Below the pieces are notes generated by a model. The model did no database searches. It had not been told where the DNA came from and was given only the letters and a program-made list of their open reading frames with translations. From Hyphomicrobium sp. CS1GBMeth3 (GTDB taxonomy: Bacteria > Pseudomonadota > Alphaproteobacteria > Rhizobiales > Hyphomicrobiaceae), in assembly GCF_900117455.1 (NCBI RefSeq), contig NZ_FPHO01000002.1, positions 186,001 to 250,000 on the forward strand: DNA of 64,000 nt. The letters run 5' to 3'. The first letter of the stretch is position 1, and the number at the start of each line of letters is the position of its first letter. Of this stretch, positions 21,403 through 31,634 are shown piece after piece. Made by a program: the position numbers and the translations under genes.

Positions 21403-23127
21403 ATGGACGCGAGGACGTTCGACAAGTCTAAGTTGCCAAGTCGGCATGTTACGGAAGGTCCGTCGCGCGCACCTCACCGCTCGTATTACTATGCCATGGG
21501 TCTCACGGAGGAGGAGATCCATCGTCCCTTCGTCGGCGTCGTTTCCTGCTGGAACGAGGCCGCGCCGTGCAACATCGCTCTCCAGCGGCAGGCACAGTCG
21601 GCAAAGGCCGGCGTCAAGGAAAGCGGCGGCACGCCGCGTGAGTTCTGCACCATCACCGTCACCGACGGCATCGCCATGGGCCACCAGGGCATGAAGTCGT
21701 CGCTCGTCTCGCGTGAGGTGATCGCGGATTCGATCGAGCTCACCATGCGCGGCCATTCCTACGACGCGCTGGTCGGCATCGCGGGCTGTGACAAGAGCCT
21801 GCCCGGCACCATGATGGCCATGCTGCGGCTCAACGTTCCCTCCGTGTTCATGTACGGCGGCTCGATCCTGCCCGGGACGTTCAAGGGCCGCGACGTGACA
21901 GTGCAGGACGTGTTCGAGGGCGTGGGCATGCATTCGGTCGGGCGCATGTCCGACGATGAGCTGCACGAACTCGAGTGTGTGGCGTGTCCGAGCGCGGGCG
22001 CCTGTGGCGCTCAGTTCACCGCCAACACCATGGCGTGCGTGTCGGAGGCCATTGGCCTCGCGCTGCCGGGATCGGCCGGAACGCCGGCGCCTTACGAGAG
22101 CCGCGACCAGTATGCGCGGGCGAGCGGCGAGGCAGTCATGAAGCTGATCGCGCGCGGCATCCGTCCGCGCGACATCTGCACGCGCAAGGCATTCGAGAAC
22201 GCTGCCATCGTGGTTGCCGCGACGGGTGGTTCGACCAACGGCGCGCTTCACCTGCCAGCCATGGCTAACGAGTGCGGCATCGATTTCGATCTCTTCGACG
22301 TTGCCGAGATCTTCAAGAGAACGCCGTACATCGCGGACTTGAAGCCCGGCGGCAAGTACGTTGCCAACGATGTGCATGCCATCGGCGGCGTGCCGCAGAT
22401 TCTGAAAGCCCTGCTCGAGGGCGGCATCCTGCACGGCGATTGCCTGACGGTGACCGGCAAGACGATGGCCGAGAATCTGAAGGATGTGAAATTCAACACC
22501 GAGCAGAAGGTCGTCTATCCGGTCTCGAATCCGATCAGCCCGACGGGCGGCGTCGTGGGCCTTAAGGGCACGCTGGCGCCGGATGGGGCGATCGTGAAGG
22601 TCGCTGGGCTCAAAAGCCTCAAGTTCCGCGGGCCGGCGCGCTGCTTCGACTGTGAAGAGGATGCTTTCGCTGCCGTCGAGGCACGCGCCTACAAGGATGG
22701 CGAAGTGCTGGTGATCCGTTACGAGGGTCCCAAGGGCGGGCCCGGTATGCGCGAAATGCTGGCGACGACGGCCGCTCTTTATGGTCAGGGCGCGGGCGAC
22801 AATGTGGCGCTCATCACCGACGGGCGCTTCTCGGGCGCCACGCGCGGGTTCTGCGTTGGACACGTGGGGCCAGAAGCGGCCGTGGGCGGTCCCATCGGGC
22901 TCATCAAGGACGGTGACATCATTTCGATGGATGCGGAGGCTGGCACGCTCGACCTCGAGGTCGATGCGGACGAGCTCGAGCGCCGTCGCAAGGACTGGAA
23001 AGCTCCGCCGAACGCGTACCAGAGCGGGGCAATCAGAAAATTCGCGGATCAAGTGGGCCCGGCCCGTTTCGGTGCCGTCACCCACGCAGGCGGGAAGGCG
23101 GAAGTTGTTTGCTATGCGGACATCTAG
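21403..23127 (+). CDS. ilvD: Dihydroxy-acid dehydratase
   Basis: Iron-sulfur enzyme of isoleucine, leucine and valine synthesis; it dehydrates 2,3-dihydroxy acids to 2-keto acids. 574 residues from the ATG at 21403. The frame's apparent first codon is a TTG directly before it. Conserved cluster-ligand regions are visible: [22 protein letters not shown] and [17 protein letters not shown], plus [15 protein letters not shown] with [11 protein letters not shown] near the C-terminus. The size fits the shorter IlvD type. Its last 14 bases overlap the ExoR-like gene, so the two may be translationally linked. Confidence 0.97.
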   Translation: MDARTFDKSKLPSRHVTEGPSRAPHRSYYYAMGLTEEEIHRPFVGVVSCWNEAAPCNIALQRQAQSAKAGVKESGGTPREFCTITVTDGIAMGHQGMKSSLVSREVIADSIELTMRGHSYDALVGIAGCDKSLPGTMMAMLRLNVPSVFMYGGSILPGTFKGRDVTVQDVFEGVGMHSVGRMSDDELHELECVACPSAGACGAQFTANTMACVSEAIGLALPGSAGTPAPYESRDQYARASGEAVMKLIARGIRPRDICTRKAFENAAIVVAATGGSTNGALHLPAMANECGIDFDLFDVAEIFKRTPYIADLKPGGKYVANDVHAIGGVPQILKALLEGGILHGDCLTVTGKTMAENLKDVKFNTEQKVVYPVSNPISPTGGVVGLKGTLAPDGAIVKVAGLKSLKFRGPARCFDCEEDAFAAVEARAYKDGEVLVIRYEGPKGGPGMREMLATTAALYGQGAGDNVALITDGRFSGATRGFCVGHVGPEAAVGGPIGLIKDGDIISMDAEAGTLDLEVDADELERRRKDWKAPPNAYQSGAIRKFADQVGPARFGAVTHAGGKAEVVCYADI

Positions 23128-24112
23128 GCTGTTACTCGGATTGATCGTGATTGCGTGCGTGCCGGCCGCAGCGCTGGCACAAAACACGTCCTTCAGCTCG
23201 CCGCGCGAGGCCCTCCGACAGGGGGTCAGCGCCTACCAAGGCGGGTATTACGAGCTTGCCATGCCGGCGCTGACGTTCTCGGCCGACAAGGGTGAGTTCA
23301 TGGCGAGTTACTATCTCGCCAAGATCTACCAGGACAGCACCGGGCCCTATACGGACCACGCCAAGGCCTACGCGCTGTTCGAAAAGATTGCCGACGAGCA
23401 TCTCGACGTGGATCCCGACGATCCCCGGGCGCGCTACGTGGGCAAGGCTCTGACGGCGCTCGCGGGCTACGTGCTGCGCGGGCTGCCCGAGATCGGGCTT
23501 CGCGCCGATCCGGAGCGGGCGGTGTTCTATCTCAACAACGCGTCGACCACGTTCAACGACGAGGACGCGCAGTTCGAGCTCGCCAAGCTGCAGCTCAAGG
23601 GTGAGGGCGTCGAGGCCAACGTGCCGCTTGCTCGCCATTGGCTGTCGGTTCTGAGCCAGAACGGGCACGCGGGCGCGCAGGCGTTCTTCGCGGACCTCTT
23701 GTGGCGCGGTAAGCATGTGGAGCCCGATCCGGCGCGGGCGCTGGCCCTCATCGCCGTGGCGGTCGACAATGCGCCTCCCGAGGACGCCATGTGGATCGAA
23801 GACATCTACCAGAACATTTTCTGCGGCGCGGCCGACGGCACGCGCAAGCAGGCGACCGGCATCGTGGCGCAGTGGGGCAACCGCTACGGCCGCAAGCCGA
23901 CCGCCACCTACGATCGCAGCGGGCTGCCGCAGCTTCCTGCCGGCCCGGTTCGGACCTGCAAGGATGGCCAACCCGTGGACGTCATCCAGATCCGCTCGGG
24001 TTCGCCGACCACGCCTCGTCTGCCGGTTGGGCCGCGCGCGTTCGAGTACGGCACCATGTCGGGCGACGCGCCGAAGCTGCGCGACGTCAACGCGCCGGGT
24101 GGCGCGCGCTAG
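23114..24112 (+). CDS. Secreted Sel1-repeat protein, ExoR-like
   Basis: 332 residues with a clear signal peptide ([18 protein letters not shown]). Several Sel1-like helical repeats follow, for example [34 protein letters not shown] and [19 protein letters not shown]. The repeat order and the C-terminal [16 protein letters not shown] resemble rhizobial ExoR, the periplasmic repressor of the ExoS-ChvI two-component system that controls exopolysaccharide and motility. The frame is open back to 22781 inside ilvD, but the signal peptide fixes the start at the ATG at 23114. A strong terminator follows 30 bases after the stop. Assignment to ExoR itself is inferred, because no sensor or regulator genes are nearby. 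Confidence 0.8.
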   Translation: MRTSRLLLGLIVIACVPAAALAQNTSFSSPREALRQGVSAYQGGYYELAMPALTFSADKGEFMASYYLAKIYQDSTGPYTDHAKAYALFEKIADEHLDVDPDDPRARYVGKALTALAGYVLRGLPEIGLRADPERAVFYLNNASTTFNDEDAQFELAKLQLKGEGVEANVPLARHWLSVLSQNGHAGAQAFFADLLWRGKHVEPDPARALALIAVAVDNAPPEDAMWIEDIYQNIFCGAADGTRKQATGIVAQWGNRYGRKPTATYDRSGLPQLPAGPVRTCKDGQPVDVIQIRSGSPTTPRLPVGPRAFEYGTMSGDAPKLRDVNAPGGAR

Positions 24113-24141
24113 CCGAACGATCGCGGGTTTGTCTCATGAAC

Positions 24142-24171
24142 AAAGGCGGGTCTTTAAGGACCCGCCTTTTT
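24142..24171. terminator. Bidirectional rho-independent terminator
   Basis: GGCGGGTC and GACCCGCC form an eight-pair GC-rich stem with loop TTTAAG, extended by flanking AAA/TTT and followed by TTTTTC on the plus strand. It lies between the convergent ExoR-like and xthA genes and can serve both, most clearly the plus-strand one. Confidence 0.93.
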
Positions 24172-24187
24172 CGTTCGGTCGCGCCGC

Positions 24188-24967
24188 TCAGGTGAGCGTC
24201 GTCCACACCGGGGCGTGATCGGAGGGCTTCTCCCAGCTGCGCGTAAAACGGTCGATGCCAGAGGCGGTCAGGCGGTCGGCGGCCTGCGGCGAGAGAAGCT
24301 GGAAGTCGATGCGGATGCCGTCGTCCTTCTGCCAGGCGCCGGCCTGGTAGTCCCAGAACGTGTAGTGGCCCGGCTCGGGATGACAGGCACGCACGGCGTC
24401 GAGGTAGCCGACGTTGGTCAGCGCGCGAAATGCGGCGCGGCTTTCCGGCTGGAACAGCGCGTCGCCGCGCCATGCGTCGGGGCGCTTGGCGTCGATCGGA
24501 TCGGGGATGACGTTGAAGTCGCCCGCGAGCACGACCGGCATCTCGGATGCGAGCAGGGCGCGGGCGTGGGCGTCGAGGCGCGCCATCCATCCGAGCTTAT
24601 AGGGGAATTTTTCGCTGCCGACGGGATTGCCGTTCGGCAGGTAGATAGAGGCGACGCGTACCGACAGCAGGCCGTCGGTGATGGTGGCCTCGATGTAACG
24701 GGATTGGACGTCGCCATCGTCGCCGGGGAGGCCGCGGACAATATCCTCGAGCGGATTGAGCGCGAGTAGGGCGACGCCGTTGAAGCCCTTCTGGCCGTGG
24801 GTGGCGATGTTGTAGCCGAGGTCGGCGAAGGCTTCGGTCGGGAAGCCCTCGTCGACGGTCTTTATTTCCTGCAGGCATAACACGTCGGGGCGCGCCTCGC
24901 GCACGTAGGCCAGCGCACCCTCGATGCGCGCCCGGATGCCATTGATGTTCCAGGTCGTGATCTTCAT
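24188..24967 (-). CDS. xthA: Exodeoxyribonuclease III / AP endonuclease
   Basis: Mg-dependent base-excision-repair nuclease of the exonuclease III family, 259 residues, the normal length. It begins KITTWNINGIRAR, has the catalytic Glu in CLQEIKT, the substrate-binding region YLPNGNP, the Asp-Asn pair in VLAGDFNVIP, and ends with the catalytic SDHAPV. It cuts 5' to abasic sites and removes 3' blocking groups. It converges with the ExoR-like gene and shares the terminator; erpA lies upstream on the same strand, 40 bases away. Confidence 0.96.
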   Translation of the reverse strand: MKITTWNINGIRARIEGALAYVREARPDVLCLQEIKTVDEGFPTEAFADLGYNIATHGQKGFNGVALLALNPLEDIVRGLPGDDGDVQSRYIEATITDGLLSVRVASIYLPNGNPVGSEKFPYKLGWMARLDAHARALLASEMPVVLAGDFNVIPDPIDAKRPDAWRGDALFQPESRAAFRALTNVGYLDAVRACHPEPGHYTFWDYQAGAWQKDDGIRIDFQLLSPQAADRLTASGIDRFTRSWEKPSDHAPVWTTLT

Positions 24968-25007
24968 GGAGGTCTCGCGCTCCCCGCCCGCGGGCGGGGA
25001 GAAGGGA

Positions 25008-25355
25008 TCAGAGGGAGAAGCTGGTGCCGCAGCCGCAAGAGGCGGTGGCGTTGGGGTTCTGGATCTTGAACGAAGCGCCGATCAGGTCGTCGACGAAGTC
25101 GATCTCGGAGCCTGCCAGATACTCGAGGGAGACGGGGTCGATCAACACCTTTGCCGCGCTCTTCTCGATGACGACGTCGTCGCCTGCGGCCCCATCGACG
25201 AGGTCGAACTTATACTGGAAGCCCGAGCAGCCGCCACCTTCCACCGAGACGCGCAGCATTGTGCCCGCGGGCTCGCCGGCAACGATCTCGGCGATGCGGT
25301 CAGCGGCGCGGTCGGTCAGCGTGACGCTGGCGGTCGGGGTCAGGGTCTCGGACAT
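25008..25355 (-). CDS. erpA: Iron-sulfur cluster insertion protein ErpA (A-type carrier)
   Basis: 115 residues of the IscA/ErpA family. The three invariant cysteines are in GGGCSGFQYKF and SCGCGTSF. FKIQNPNA just before the last motif is typical of the ErpA branch. The protein carries clusters to apo-proteins. A GGAGG ribosome-binding site precedes the ATG. The dGTPase gene is divergent, with a 148-base promoter region between them. Confidence 0.94.
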   Translation of the reverse strand: MSETLTPTASVTLTDRAADRIAEIVAGEPAGTMLRVSVEGGGCSGFQYKFDLVDGAAGDDVVIEKSAAKVLIDPVSLEYLAGSEIDFVDDLIGASFKIQNPNATASCGCGTSFSL

Positions 25356-25503
25356 CGATATCCTCCGAGGCGGGGTTTCGCATCATGCGCAGGTCGCCTC
25401 GTGCAAGCAAAGTCTGATACGAAGATAGTGGCCGTCCGGTTCAAGTCAAATGCCGTCGCGAGCCGGCGAGAAGTCGGAATTTGGGTAAGTCTTTCAGGCT
25501 GGT

Positions 25504-26739
25504 ATGAGCAAGGCAAGGCAGGATCAAACGGATAGTCCGGCTGCGTATGGCGGTGCGCTTGCGCCCGGAGAGCGCTCCCCCGCGCCCTATGCGGCGAGCG
25601 CTGTCGCCTCGCGGGGCCGGCACTTTCCCGAGCCCGACTGCCCGACGCGCAGCCCCTTTCAGCGGGACCGTGATCGCATCCTACATTCGACGGCGTTCCG
25701 ACGGCTTATCCACAAGACACAGGTGTTCGTCTTTCACGAGGGCGATCATTTTCGCACGCGCCTGACGCACAGCCTGGAGGTGGCACAGATCGCACGCACG
25801 ATCTCGCGGCAGCTTCGACTCGATGAGGACCTGGCAGAGGCGCTGGCGCTTGCGCACGACCTTGGCCATCCGCCGTTCGGGCACGCGGGTGAGCGGGCGC
25901 TCGACAAGCTCATGGCGCGCTTCGGGGGCTTCGACCACAACGCCCAGAGCCTGCGCGTCGTCATGGCGCTCGAGCGCAAGTATCTGGCGTTCGACGGGCT
26001 CAACCTCACCTGGGAGGCGCTCGAGGGGCTTGCCAAGCACAACGGGCCGATCGTGGATGCTTTGCACGAGCCCGTGCGCAAGGTCATTCGCAAGCTTGAA
26101 GCCTGGCAGAGCCTCGATCCTGCGCGCTGGGCCTCGGGGGAAGCACAGGCGGCGGCGCTGGCGGACGATATCGCCTATGTCACGCATGACATCGACGACG
26201 GTTTGCGCGCCGGGCTGTTGACGCTCGAAGACCTCGCCAAGGCGCCGCTCGCCGGCTCGATCGTCGAGGCGCTGCCGGCGGGAGAGGGGCAGGGCCGACG
26301 CAGCCGCCTCACCTACGAAGTGACGCGGCGCATGATCACGCTGCTCATTCACGACGTGGTGCAGGAAAGCCGTGCCCGGCTTGCGGCGCTTGGCCCCCGC
26401 TCGCCGGATGACATTCGCGGGGCGGGCGACGCGGTGGTTGCCTTCTCGCCCCGCGTCGCGGCCGATCTCAAGGCGCTCAAAGCGTTCCTGATGCAGCGCG
26501 TCTACCGCAGCCGGAAGGTCATGCACGTCATGGATGAGGCGGAGGCGCTGATCGCGCGGCTGTTCGAGCGCTATCTGGAGGACGCTTCGGCGCTGCCGGA
26601 CGCGTGGCGGGCGGCCCAGGACGGGCTTTCGGAGCGTACGCGCGCCCGCGTCATTGCCGATTTCGTGGCCGGCATGACGGATCGCTACGCCATCGACCAG
26701 CACCGGCTCTTGTTTGACGCCACGCCGGAATTGCGATAG
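25504..26739 (+). CDS. dgt: Deoxyguanosinetriphosphate triphosphohydrolase-like HD protein
   Basis: HD-domain phosphohydrolase of 411 residues converting dNTPs to deoxynucleosides and triphosphate. The family start RSPFQRDRDRILHSTAFRR is modified here to SPFQRDRDRILHSTAFRRL. The HD metal site is read from FRTRLTHSLEVAQ and ALAHDLGHPPFGHAGE, with a further Asp in DDIAYVTHDIDDG. This matches the type 2 subfamily widespread in alphaproteobacteria. The argS gene follows on the same strand after 91 bases. Divergence from erpA and the order dgt-argS are usual in this group. Confidence 0.95.
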   Translation: MSKARQDQTDSPAAYGGALAPGERSPAPYAASAVASRGRHFPEPDCPTRSPFQRDRDRILHSTAFRRLIHKTQVFVFHEGDHFRTRLTHSLEVAQIARTISRQLRLDEDLAEALALAHDLGHPPFGHAGERALDKLMARFGGFDHNAQSLRVVMALERKYLAFDGLNLTWEALEGLAKHNGPIVDALHEPVRKVIRKLEAWQSLDPARWASGEAQAAALADDIAYVTHDIDDGLRAGLLTLEDLAKAPLAGSIVEALPAGEGQGRRSRLTYEVTRRMITLLIHDVVQESRARLAALGPRSPDDIRGAGDAVVAFSPRVAADLKALKAFLMQRVYRSRKVMHVMDEAEALIARLFERYLEDASALPDAWRAAQDGLSERTRARVIADFVAGMTDRYAIDQHRLLFDATPELR

Positions 26740-26830
26740 CCGGGCCGATGCCTTTCTGCCCGTTCCGGGCGAACCACGCGCACGACCTTGAGGTGGTAGC
26801 GCGGTAATGATCAGATCAGGACGCTATTCG

Positions 26831-28591
26831 ATGAACGTGTTCGCGGAGGTCGAGAGCCGGGTGCTCGCCGCTCTCAGAGGCCTTCAGGAAAAAGGTGTGC
26901 TGCCGGCGGAGCTCGACTTCTCCAATGTCGCCGTCGAGCAGCCGCGCGATCCGTCGCACGGCGACCTTGCCTGCAACGCGGCGATGGTGCTCGCCAAGCC
27001 CGCGCGCATGAAGCCGCGCGACATTGCCGAGGCGCTGGCCGAGGCGCTTCGGCTCGACGGCGACGTTGTGTCGGCCGAGGTCGCGGGGCCGGGCTTCCTC
27101 AACCTGCGCATGCGGGATGCATTCTGGCACGACGTGGTGGCGGCGATCCTGCTCAAGGGTCCGCAGTATGGCGCGTCTGACGTCGGAGAGCATGCGCGCA
27201 CCAACGTCGAGTACGTTTCCGCCAACCCGACCGGGCCGATGCACGTCGGTCATTGCCGTGGCGCCGTGTTCGGCGATGCGCTCGCCAACCTCCTGACGTT
27301 TGCCGGCTATGACGTCGCGCGCGAGTACTACATCAACGACGCCGGCGGCCAGGTCGACGTGCTCGCGCGTTCGGCGTTCCTGCGCTATCGCGAAGCACTC
27401 GGCGACGACATCGGCGAGATACCCTCCGGTCTCTACCCGGGAGACTACCTGAAGCCGGTGGGCTCGGCGCTCGCCGAAAGATACGGCCGCGCGCTGCTGC
27501 AAAAGCTCGATGACGAGTGGCTGCCGCTGGTGCGCAGCTTCGCCATCGATGCCATGCTGGCGATGATCAAGGACGATCTTGCTGCTCTCAACATCAAGCA
27601 CGACGTCTTTTTCTCGGAGCGCTCGCTGACGACGGGTCGCAAGAACCAGATCGAGGCGGCGATTGCGGCGCTCGAAGCCAAAGGGCTCATCTTCCAGGGG
27701 CGGCTCGATAAGCCCAAGGGCCACGACGACGAGGAATGGGAGGACCGCGAGCAGACGCTGTTCCGCTCGACCGCCTTCGGGGACGATGCAGACCGGGCGC
27801 TCAGGAAATCCGACGGCAGCTACACTTATTTCGCGGCCGACATTGCCTATCACTACGACAAGCTGCAGCGCGGCTTCCGGCACCTGATCAACGTGTTCGG
27901 CGCCGATCACATCGGCTACATCCCGCGCATGAAGGCGGCGGTGGCGGCGCTCTCGGACGGGCAAGCCGACCTCGACATCAAGGTCTGCCAGCTCGTGAAG
28001 CTTTTCAAAGCCGGCGAGCCGTTCAAGATGAGCAAGCGGGCCGGGACATTCGTCACGCTGCGCGATGTGGTGGACGAGGTCGGGCGCGATCCGGTGCGCT
28101 ATATGATGCTTTACCGGAAGAATGATGCGCCGCTCGATTTCGACTTCGCGAAGGTGACCGAGCAGTCGAAGGACAATCCGGTGTTCTACGTTCAATACGC
28201 GAATGCGCGTGCGGCCTCGGTGCTGCGCAACGCGCGCGAAGCGTTTCCGGATCTCGAGGTAATACGCGACGGCGTCATCACCGCCGACCTGTCACGGCTT
28301 ACGGACGCGGGCGAATTGGATCTCATCAAAAAGGCCGCGTTTTTCCCGACCCTGATCGAGGGCGCGGCGCGCGCGCATGAGCCGCACAGGCTCGCCTTCT
28401 ATCTCTATGATTTGGCTTCCGCTTTTCACGCCCATTGGACGCGTGGCAATGATTTGCCACAATTGCGCGTTATCCAGCCGGACGATCGGGGGGTAACGAC
28501 GGCTCGGTGCGGGCTCGTGGCTTCGCTCAAGCAGGTGTTATCCTCAGGGCTGACGGTGCTCGGAGTCGGGGCGCCGGAGGCAATGCGCTAG
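26831..28591 (+). CDS. argS: Arginyl-tRNA synthetase
   Basis: Class I synthetase for tRNA-Arg, 586 residues. The N-terminal Add1 domain is followed by the HIGH-type motif [15 protein letters not shown], a KMSKS-like motif [11 protein letters not shown], and a C-terminal anticodon-binding domain containing [14 protein letters not shown]. The ATG at 26831 is preferred over that at 26807 because CAGGA lies nine bases upstream and the protein then begins [12 protein letters not shown], as in homologues. The stop is followed by a 182-base gap and then the SPOR gene, an order typical of Hyphomicrobiales. Confidence 0.97.
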   Translation: MNVFAEVESRVLAALRGLQEKGVLPAELDFSNVAVEQPRDPSHGDLACNAAMVLAKPARMKPRDIAEALAEALRLDGDVVSAEVAGPGFLNLRMRDAFWHDVVAAILLKGPQYGASDVGEHARTNVEYVSANPTGPMHVGHCRGAVFGDALANLLTFAGYDVAREYYINDAGGQVDVLARSAFLRYREALGDDIGEIPSGLYPGDYLKPVGSALAERYGRALLQKLDDEWLPLVRSFAIDAMLAMIKDDLAALNIKHDVFFSERSLTTGRKNQIEAAIAALEAKGLIFQGRLDKPKGHDDEEWEDREQTLFRSTAFGDDADRALRKSDGSYTYFAADIAYHYDKLQRGFRHLINVFGADHIGYIPRMKAAVAALSDGQADLDIKVCQLVKLFKAGEPFKMSKRAGTFVTLRDVVDEVGRDPVRYMMLYRKNDAPLDFDFAKVTEQSKDNPVFYVQYANARAASVLRNAREAFPDLEVIRDGVITADLSRLTDAGELDLIKKAAFFPTLIEGAARAHEPHRLAFYLYDLASAFHAHWTRGNDLPQLRVIQPDDRGVTTARCGLVASLKQVLSSGLTVLGVGAPEAMR

Positions 28592-28773
28592 AATCTCGAT
28601 TCGGGGGCAGTGTCGAGACGCATCGGTCAACCGAACTTCGACATGGGGTAGAGAAGAAGCGTTGGCGGCCGTGCCGCTGGCGTTGAAGTTACCGCCGAAT
28701 GGCTTGCCGGCGGGGCAGCGGCTGCCGGTGCCGAGATCGTGCTTACTAGAGCGCGACGTGGGGTTCCGAAGAG

Positions 28774-30522
28774 ATGACACGGTATAGCAATCCTCTGCCG
28801 CACAATCAGATTCCCAACACGCAGGGACGCCCTGCTGGGGCTCAGCCTCAGGCGCCTCATGCCTCGCATTACGAGCAGCCGGGCTGGCCGCAGCCCGCGC
28901 AGCCGGCTTCTCCTCATCGCAATGCTCGCCCGGCGGCCCCAGCCTATGGGGATGCGGGCGCTTACGGCGCTGATCTTCAGTCCGGTGGGCGTGCTGCCGG
29001 CGGGTCGCAGAGCCACGATCCCTACGCGGCCTTGAGGCCGGACGGCTATGGGTATTCCCAGCCGCAGCAGCCGGCTTCGGATCCCTATGGTCTCGCGGGC
29101 TACACGGCGCCGCAGCCGGCGCCGAGCTATGCCTCCCGCGCGCCGCAGGCGCCGGCTGCTCCGCAGCCTTCCTACGGCACTCCGGCCGATCCATACGCGC
29201 CGTCGCTCAACGGATACGGGCAGGGGCAAGCGTCTTCGCCGGCACCCTCGGCCAATGGTTATGGCCATGCGAGCGGCGCATCGTCGGCCTATGCCCAGCC
29301 TCAGACGCGCGGCTACGAGCCGAGCTTCGGTGGTACGTCGGCGCCTGCGCCGTCCCCGCAGCTCTCCTACGGCAACGAATACGCGTCGGCACCCGGCGGG
29401 CAGCATGGCGCTGCCGGCGACCAGTGGGGCTCGCCCAGCCTCGGTGGTCTCGACACGCACGATTACGGCCAAGGCTATGGGGCCCAGGACCAATGGGGCG
29501 CTGATCCCTATGGCGACCCGCAGCTCGATCCTCAGCTTGGCCCGGCGCCTGGCTATGAGAATGGCCAGCAGCACGCGACGTTCGACCAGAGCTACGCCGA
29601 CGACGAGGCGCAGTACGAGGATGAGCCGCGGCGCGGCGGCTGGAAGAAGGTCGTGGGGCTCGTGGCCTGCACCGTGCTTCTCGGTGGCGCCGGCACAATC
29701 GCCTACAACAGCATCCTGGGGCCGAGTGGCAGTGACACGACACCGCTCGTCAAGAGCGCGTCCGGGCCGTCGAAGGTCAAGCCGTCCGAGCCCGGCGGCA
29801 AGCAGTTCGCTCATACCGACAGCAAGATCATGGGCCGTCTCGGCGACGGCGGCAGCGAGCCAAACTCCGATCCTGCAGGCGTGCGCCGCGTGCCGGTGAT
29901 GACGGTCGGTCGCGATGGCTCGATCCAGGCACCACCGACGGAGCCCGAGCAGCAGACGGCTGGCGCGGTTTCGGTCCCCGGCCTGACGGTGATCGATGGC
30001 TTTGGCAGTGGCCCCTCGCCGACGCGTTCGGCCGGGCCGGGCCAGGCTTCTCCGCCGGTGCAGATGGCGGCGCGGGCAGACAGCAGCGGGCCGGTGACGG
30101 TCTCGCCGCCCGCCAAGAAGATGGTCGACACGGCGCCTGCCGAGACGGGCGCGGTCGAAGCTCGGGCGCCGGCTGCCGCCGCTCCGAAGGCTGATCCGCC
30201 GCCGAAGAAGAAGGTCGCCGCCGCGACGCCTGCGTCCACTGGGCCGCGGCCGACCGGCGCCGGCTACGTGGCCGTGCTGGCCTCGGTGCCCGCCTCCGAC
30301 AGCAGCCGCATCGATGCGCTCAAGCAGTTTGCCGACATGCAGCAGCGGTATAGCTCGATCCTGGTCAACAAGACCCCGGACGTGCAGGAAGCGAACCTTG
30401 GCGAGAAGGGGACCTATCATCGCCTGCTCGTGGGGCCGCCCGGCTCGCGGGATTCGGCCAGCTCGCTCTGCTCGCAGCTCAAGGCCGAAGGCTACAGCGG
30501 CTGCTGGGTGACGGCATACTGA
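28774..30522 (+). CDS. SPOR-domain inner-membrane protein with long disordered cytoplasmic tail
   Basis: 582 residues. Residues 1-285 form a low-complexity region rich in Y, Q, P, G, S and A with repeated SYG, YGY and PYG patterns. A single membrane span lies at about 292-312 (VVGLVACTVLLGGAGTIAYN). After it come a periplasmic P/A-rich linker and a C-terminal SPOR domain (about 492-580, YVAVLASVPASDSSRIDALK onward), which binds denuded peptidoglycan at division sites. Its place between argS and nagZ is conserved. A role in septation or wall remodelling is inferred from SPOR. The unusually tyrosine-rich tail on the cytoplasmic side is noteworthy. Confidence 0.88.
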   Translation: MTRYSNPLPHNQIPNTQGRPAGAQPQAPHASHYEQPGWPQPAQPASPHRNARPAAPAYGDAGAYGADLQSGGRAAGGSQSHDPYAALRPDGYGYSQPQQPASDPYGLAGYTAPQPAPSYASRAPQAPAAPQPSYGTPADPYAPSLNGYGQGQASSPAPSANGYGHASGASSAYAQPQTRGYEPSFGGTSAPAPSPQLSYGNEYASAPGGQHGAAGDQWGSPSLGGLDTHDYGQGYGAQDQWGADPYGDPQLDPQLGPAPGYENGQQHATFDQSYADDEAQYEDEPRRGGWKKVVGLVACTVLLGGAGTIAYNSILGPSGSDTTPLVKSASGPSKVKPSEPGGKQFAHTDSKIMGRLGDGGSEPNSDPAGVRRVPVMTVGRDGSIQAPPTEPEQQTAGAVSVPGLTVIDGFGSGPSPTRSAGPGQASPPVQMAARADSSGPVTVSPPAKKMVDTAPAETGAVEARAPAAAAPKADPPPKKKVAAATPASTGPRPTGAGYVAVLASVPASDSSRIDALKQFADMQQRYSSILVNKTPDVQEANLGEKGTYHRLLVGPPGSRDSASSLCSQLKAEGYSGCWVTAY

Positions 30523-30536
30523 TCTGATCCAACTCC

Positions 30537-31571
30537 ATGGCCTATGCCTTCATCACCGGCCTGGCAGGCGAGACGCTTTCGCCGGCTGAAGCCAGCTTCC
30601 TGAGGTCCGCCCCGCCCGCGGGCCTCATTCTCTTCGCGCGCAACTGCACCAGTCACGAGCAGATCCGCCGCCTCGTCGCGGATGTGCGCGAGGCCGTCGG
30701 CGCAGGCGACGATTTTCTGGTGCTCATCGATCAGGAGGGTGGGCGCGTACAGCGCCTGCGGCCGCCGCTCGGGCGCGCGCTGCCGCCGGCACAATCCTAC
30801 GCTCGGCTTTTTGCGGAGGATCCGGCGCTGGCGCGCGAAGCGGCGTTCCATGTTGCGCGCCTTGTCGCCGATGATCTCCGGAGTCTTGGCATCAACACGG
30901 ATTGTGCGCCGGTGCTCGACGTGCCGATCCCGGGCGCGCATGACATCATCGGCGACCGCGCCTACGGCACCGATCCTGAGCAAGTGGCGGCGCTGGGGCG
31001 AGCCGTGGCCGAAGGGTTCATGGCCGGCGGCGTGCTGCCGGTCATCAAGCACATCCCCGGACACGGGCGCGCGACGAAGGACAGCCACCACGATCTTCCA
31101 ATCGTGACCGAGCCGCACGCGGTGCTGACCGCGACGGACTTCGCGCCCTTCAAGGCGCTTGCCGATATGCCGGCGGCGATGACGGCGCATGTGGTGTTCA
31201 CCGCCATCGACGAGGCGCAGCCGGCGAGTACGTCGCGCCGGGTGACGCGGGAGATCATACGCGGCGAGATCGGCTTCGACGGCCTTCTGATGAGCGACGA
31301 CCTCAGCATGAAGGCGCTCTCGGGGGCGTTCGGCGAGCGGGCACGGGCGGTGCTGGCGGCGGGCTCGGATCTGGCCCTCCACTGCAACGGGGTGCTCGCG
31401 GAGATGGAGGAGGTGGCTGCCGCCGTGCCGGAGCTTGCGGGGGATGCTCTGCGGCGATTCCACGCGGCTGCGGCTGTCCTCAGACGGCGCGATCCTTACG
31501 ATTTGGCCAAGGCTGAGATGCAACTCGGGCTGGCCATCGGAACCGACAGACGGCATGCTGAATCAGTGTAG
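30537..31571 (+). CDS. nagZ: Beta-N-acetylhexosaminidase, GH3 (NagZ)
   Basis: Cytoplasmic enzyme that removes N-acetylglucosamine from muropeptides during peptidoglycan recycling. 344 residues. GH3 hallmarks visible are LIDQEGGRVQRLRPP, TDCAPVLDVPIPGAHDIIGDRAYG and KHIPGHGRATKDSHHDLP, with the catalytic His/Asp loop in the last. The nucleophile Asp lies in LLMSDDLSMKALSG. It begins 14 bases after the SPOR gene and is probably cotranscribed with it; scpA follows after 63 bases. Confidence 0.95.
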   Translation: MAYAFITGLAGETLSPAEASFLRSAPPAGLILFARNCTSHEQIRRLVADVREAVGAGDDFLVLIDQEGGRVQRLRPPLGRALPPAQSYARLFAEDPALAREAAFHVARLVADDLRSLGINTDCAPVLDVPIPGAHDIIGDRAYGTDPEQVAALGRAVAEGFMAGGVLPVIKHIPGHGRATKDSHHDLPIVTEPHAVLTATDFAPFKALADMPAAMTAHVVFTAIDEAQPASTSRRVTREIIRGEIGFDGLLMSDDLSMKALSGAFGERARAVLAAGSDLALHCNGVLAEMEEVAAAVPELAGDALRRFHAAAAVLRRRDPYDLAKAEMQLGLAIGTDRRHAESV

Positions 31572-31634
31572 TGTGCGCACGAGATAGAGCTGGTGTGCAG
31601 CTTGCGCCTTTGATGGCGCCGTTCAGCAGGGCCA

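Noticed and set aside
21277..23187. Antisense open frame of 636 codons opposite ilvD
   Set aside because: Composition is dominated by R, H, A and D with no motif, and ilvD is certain on the other strand.
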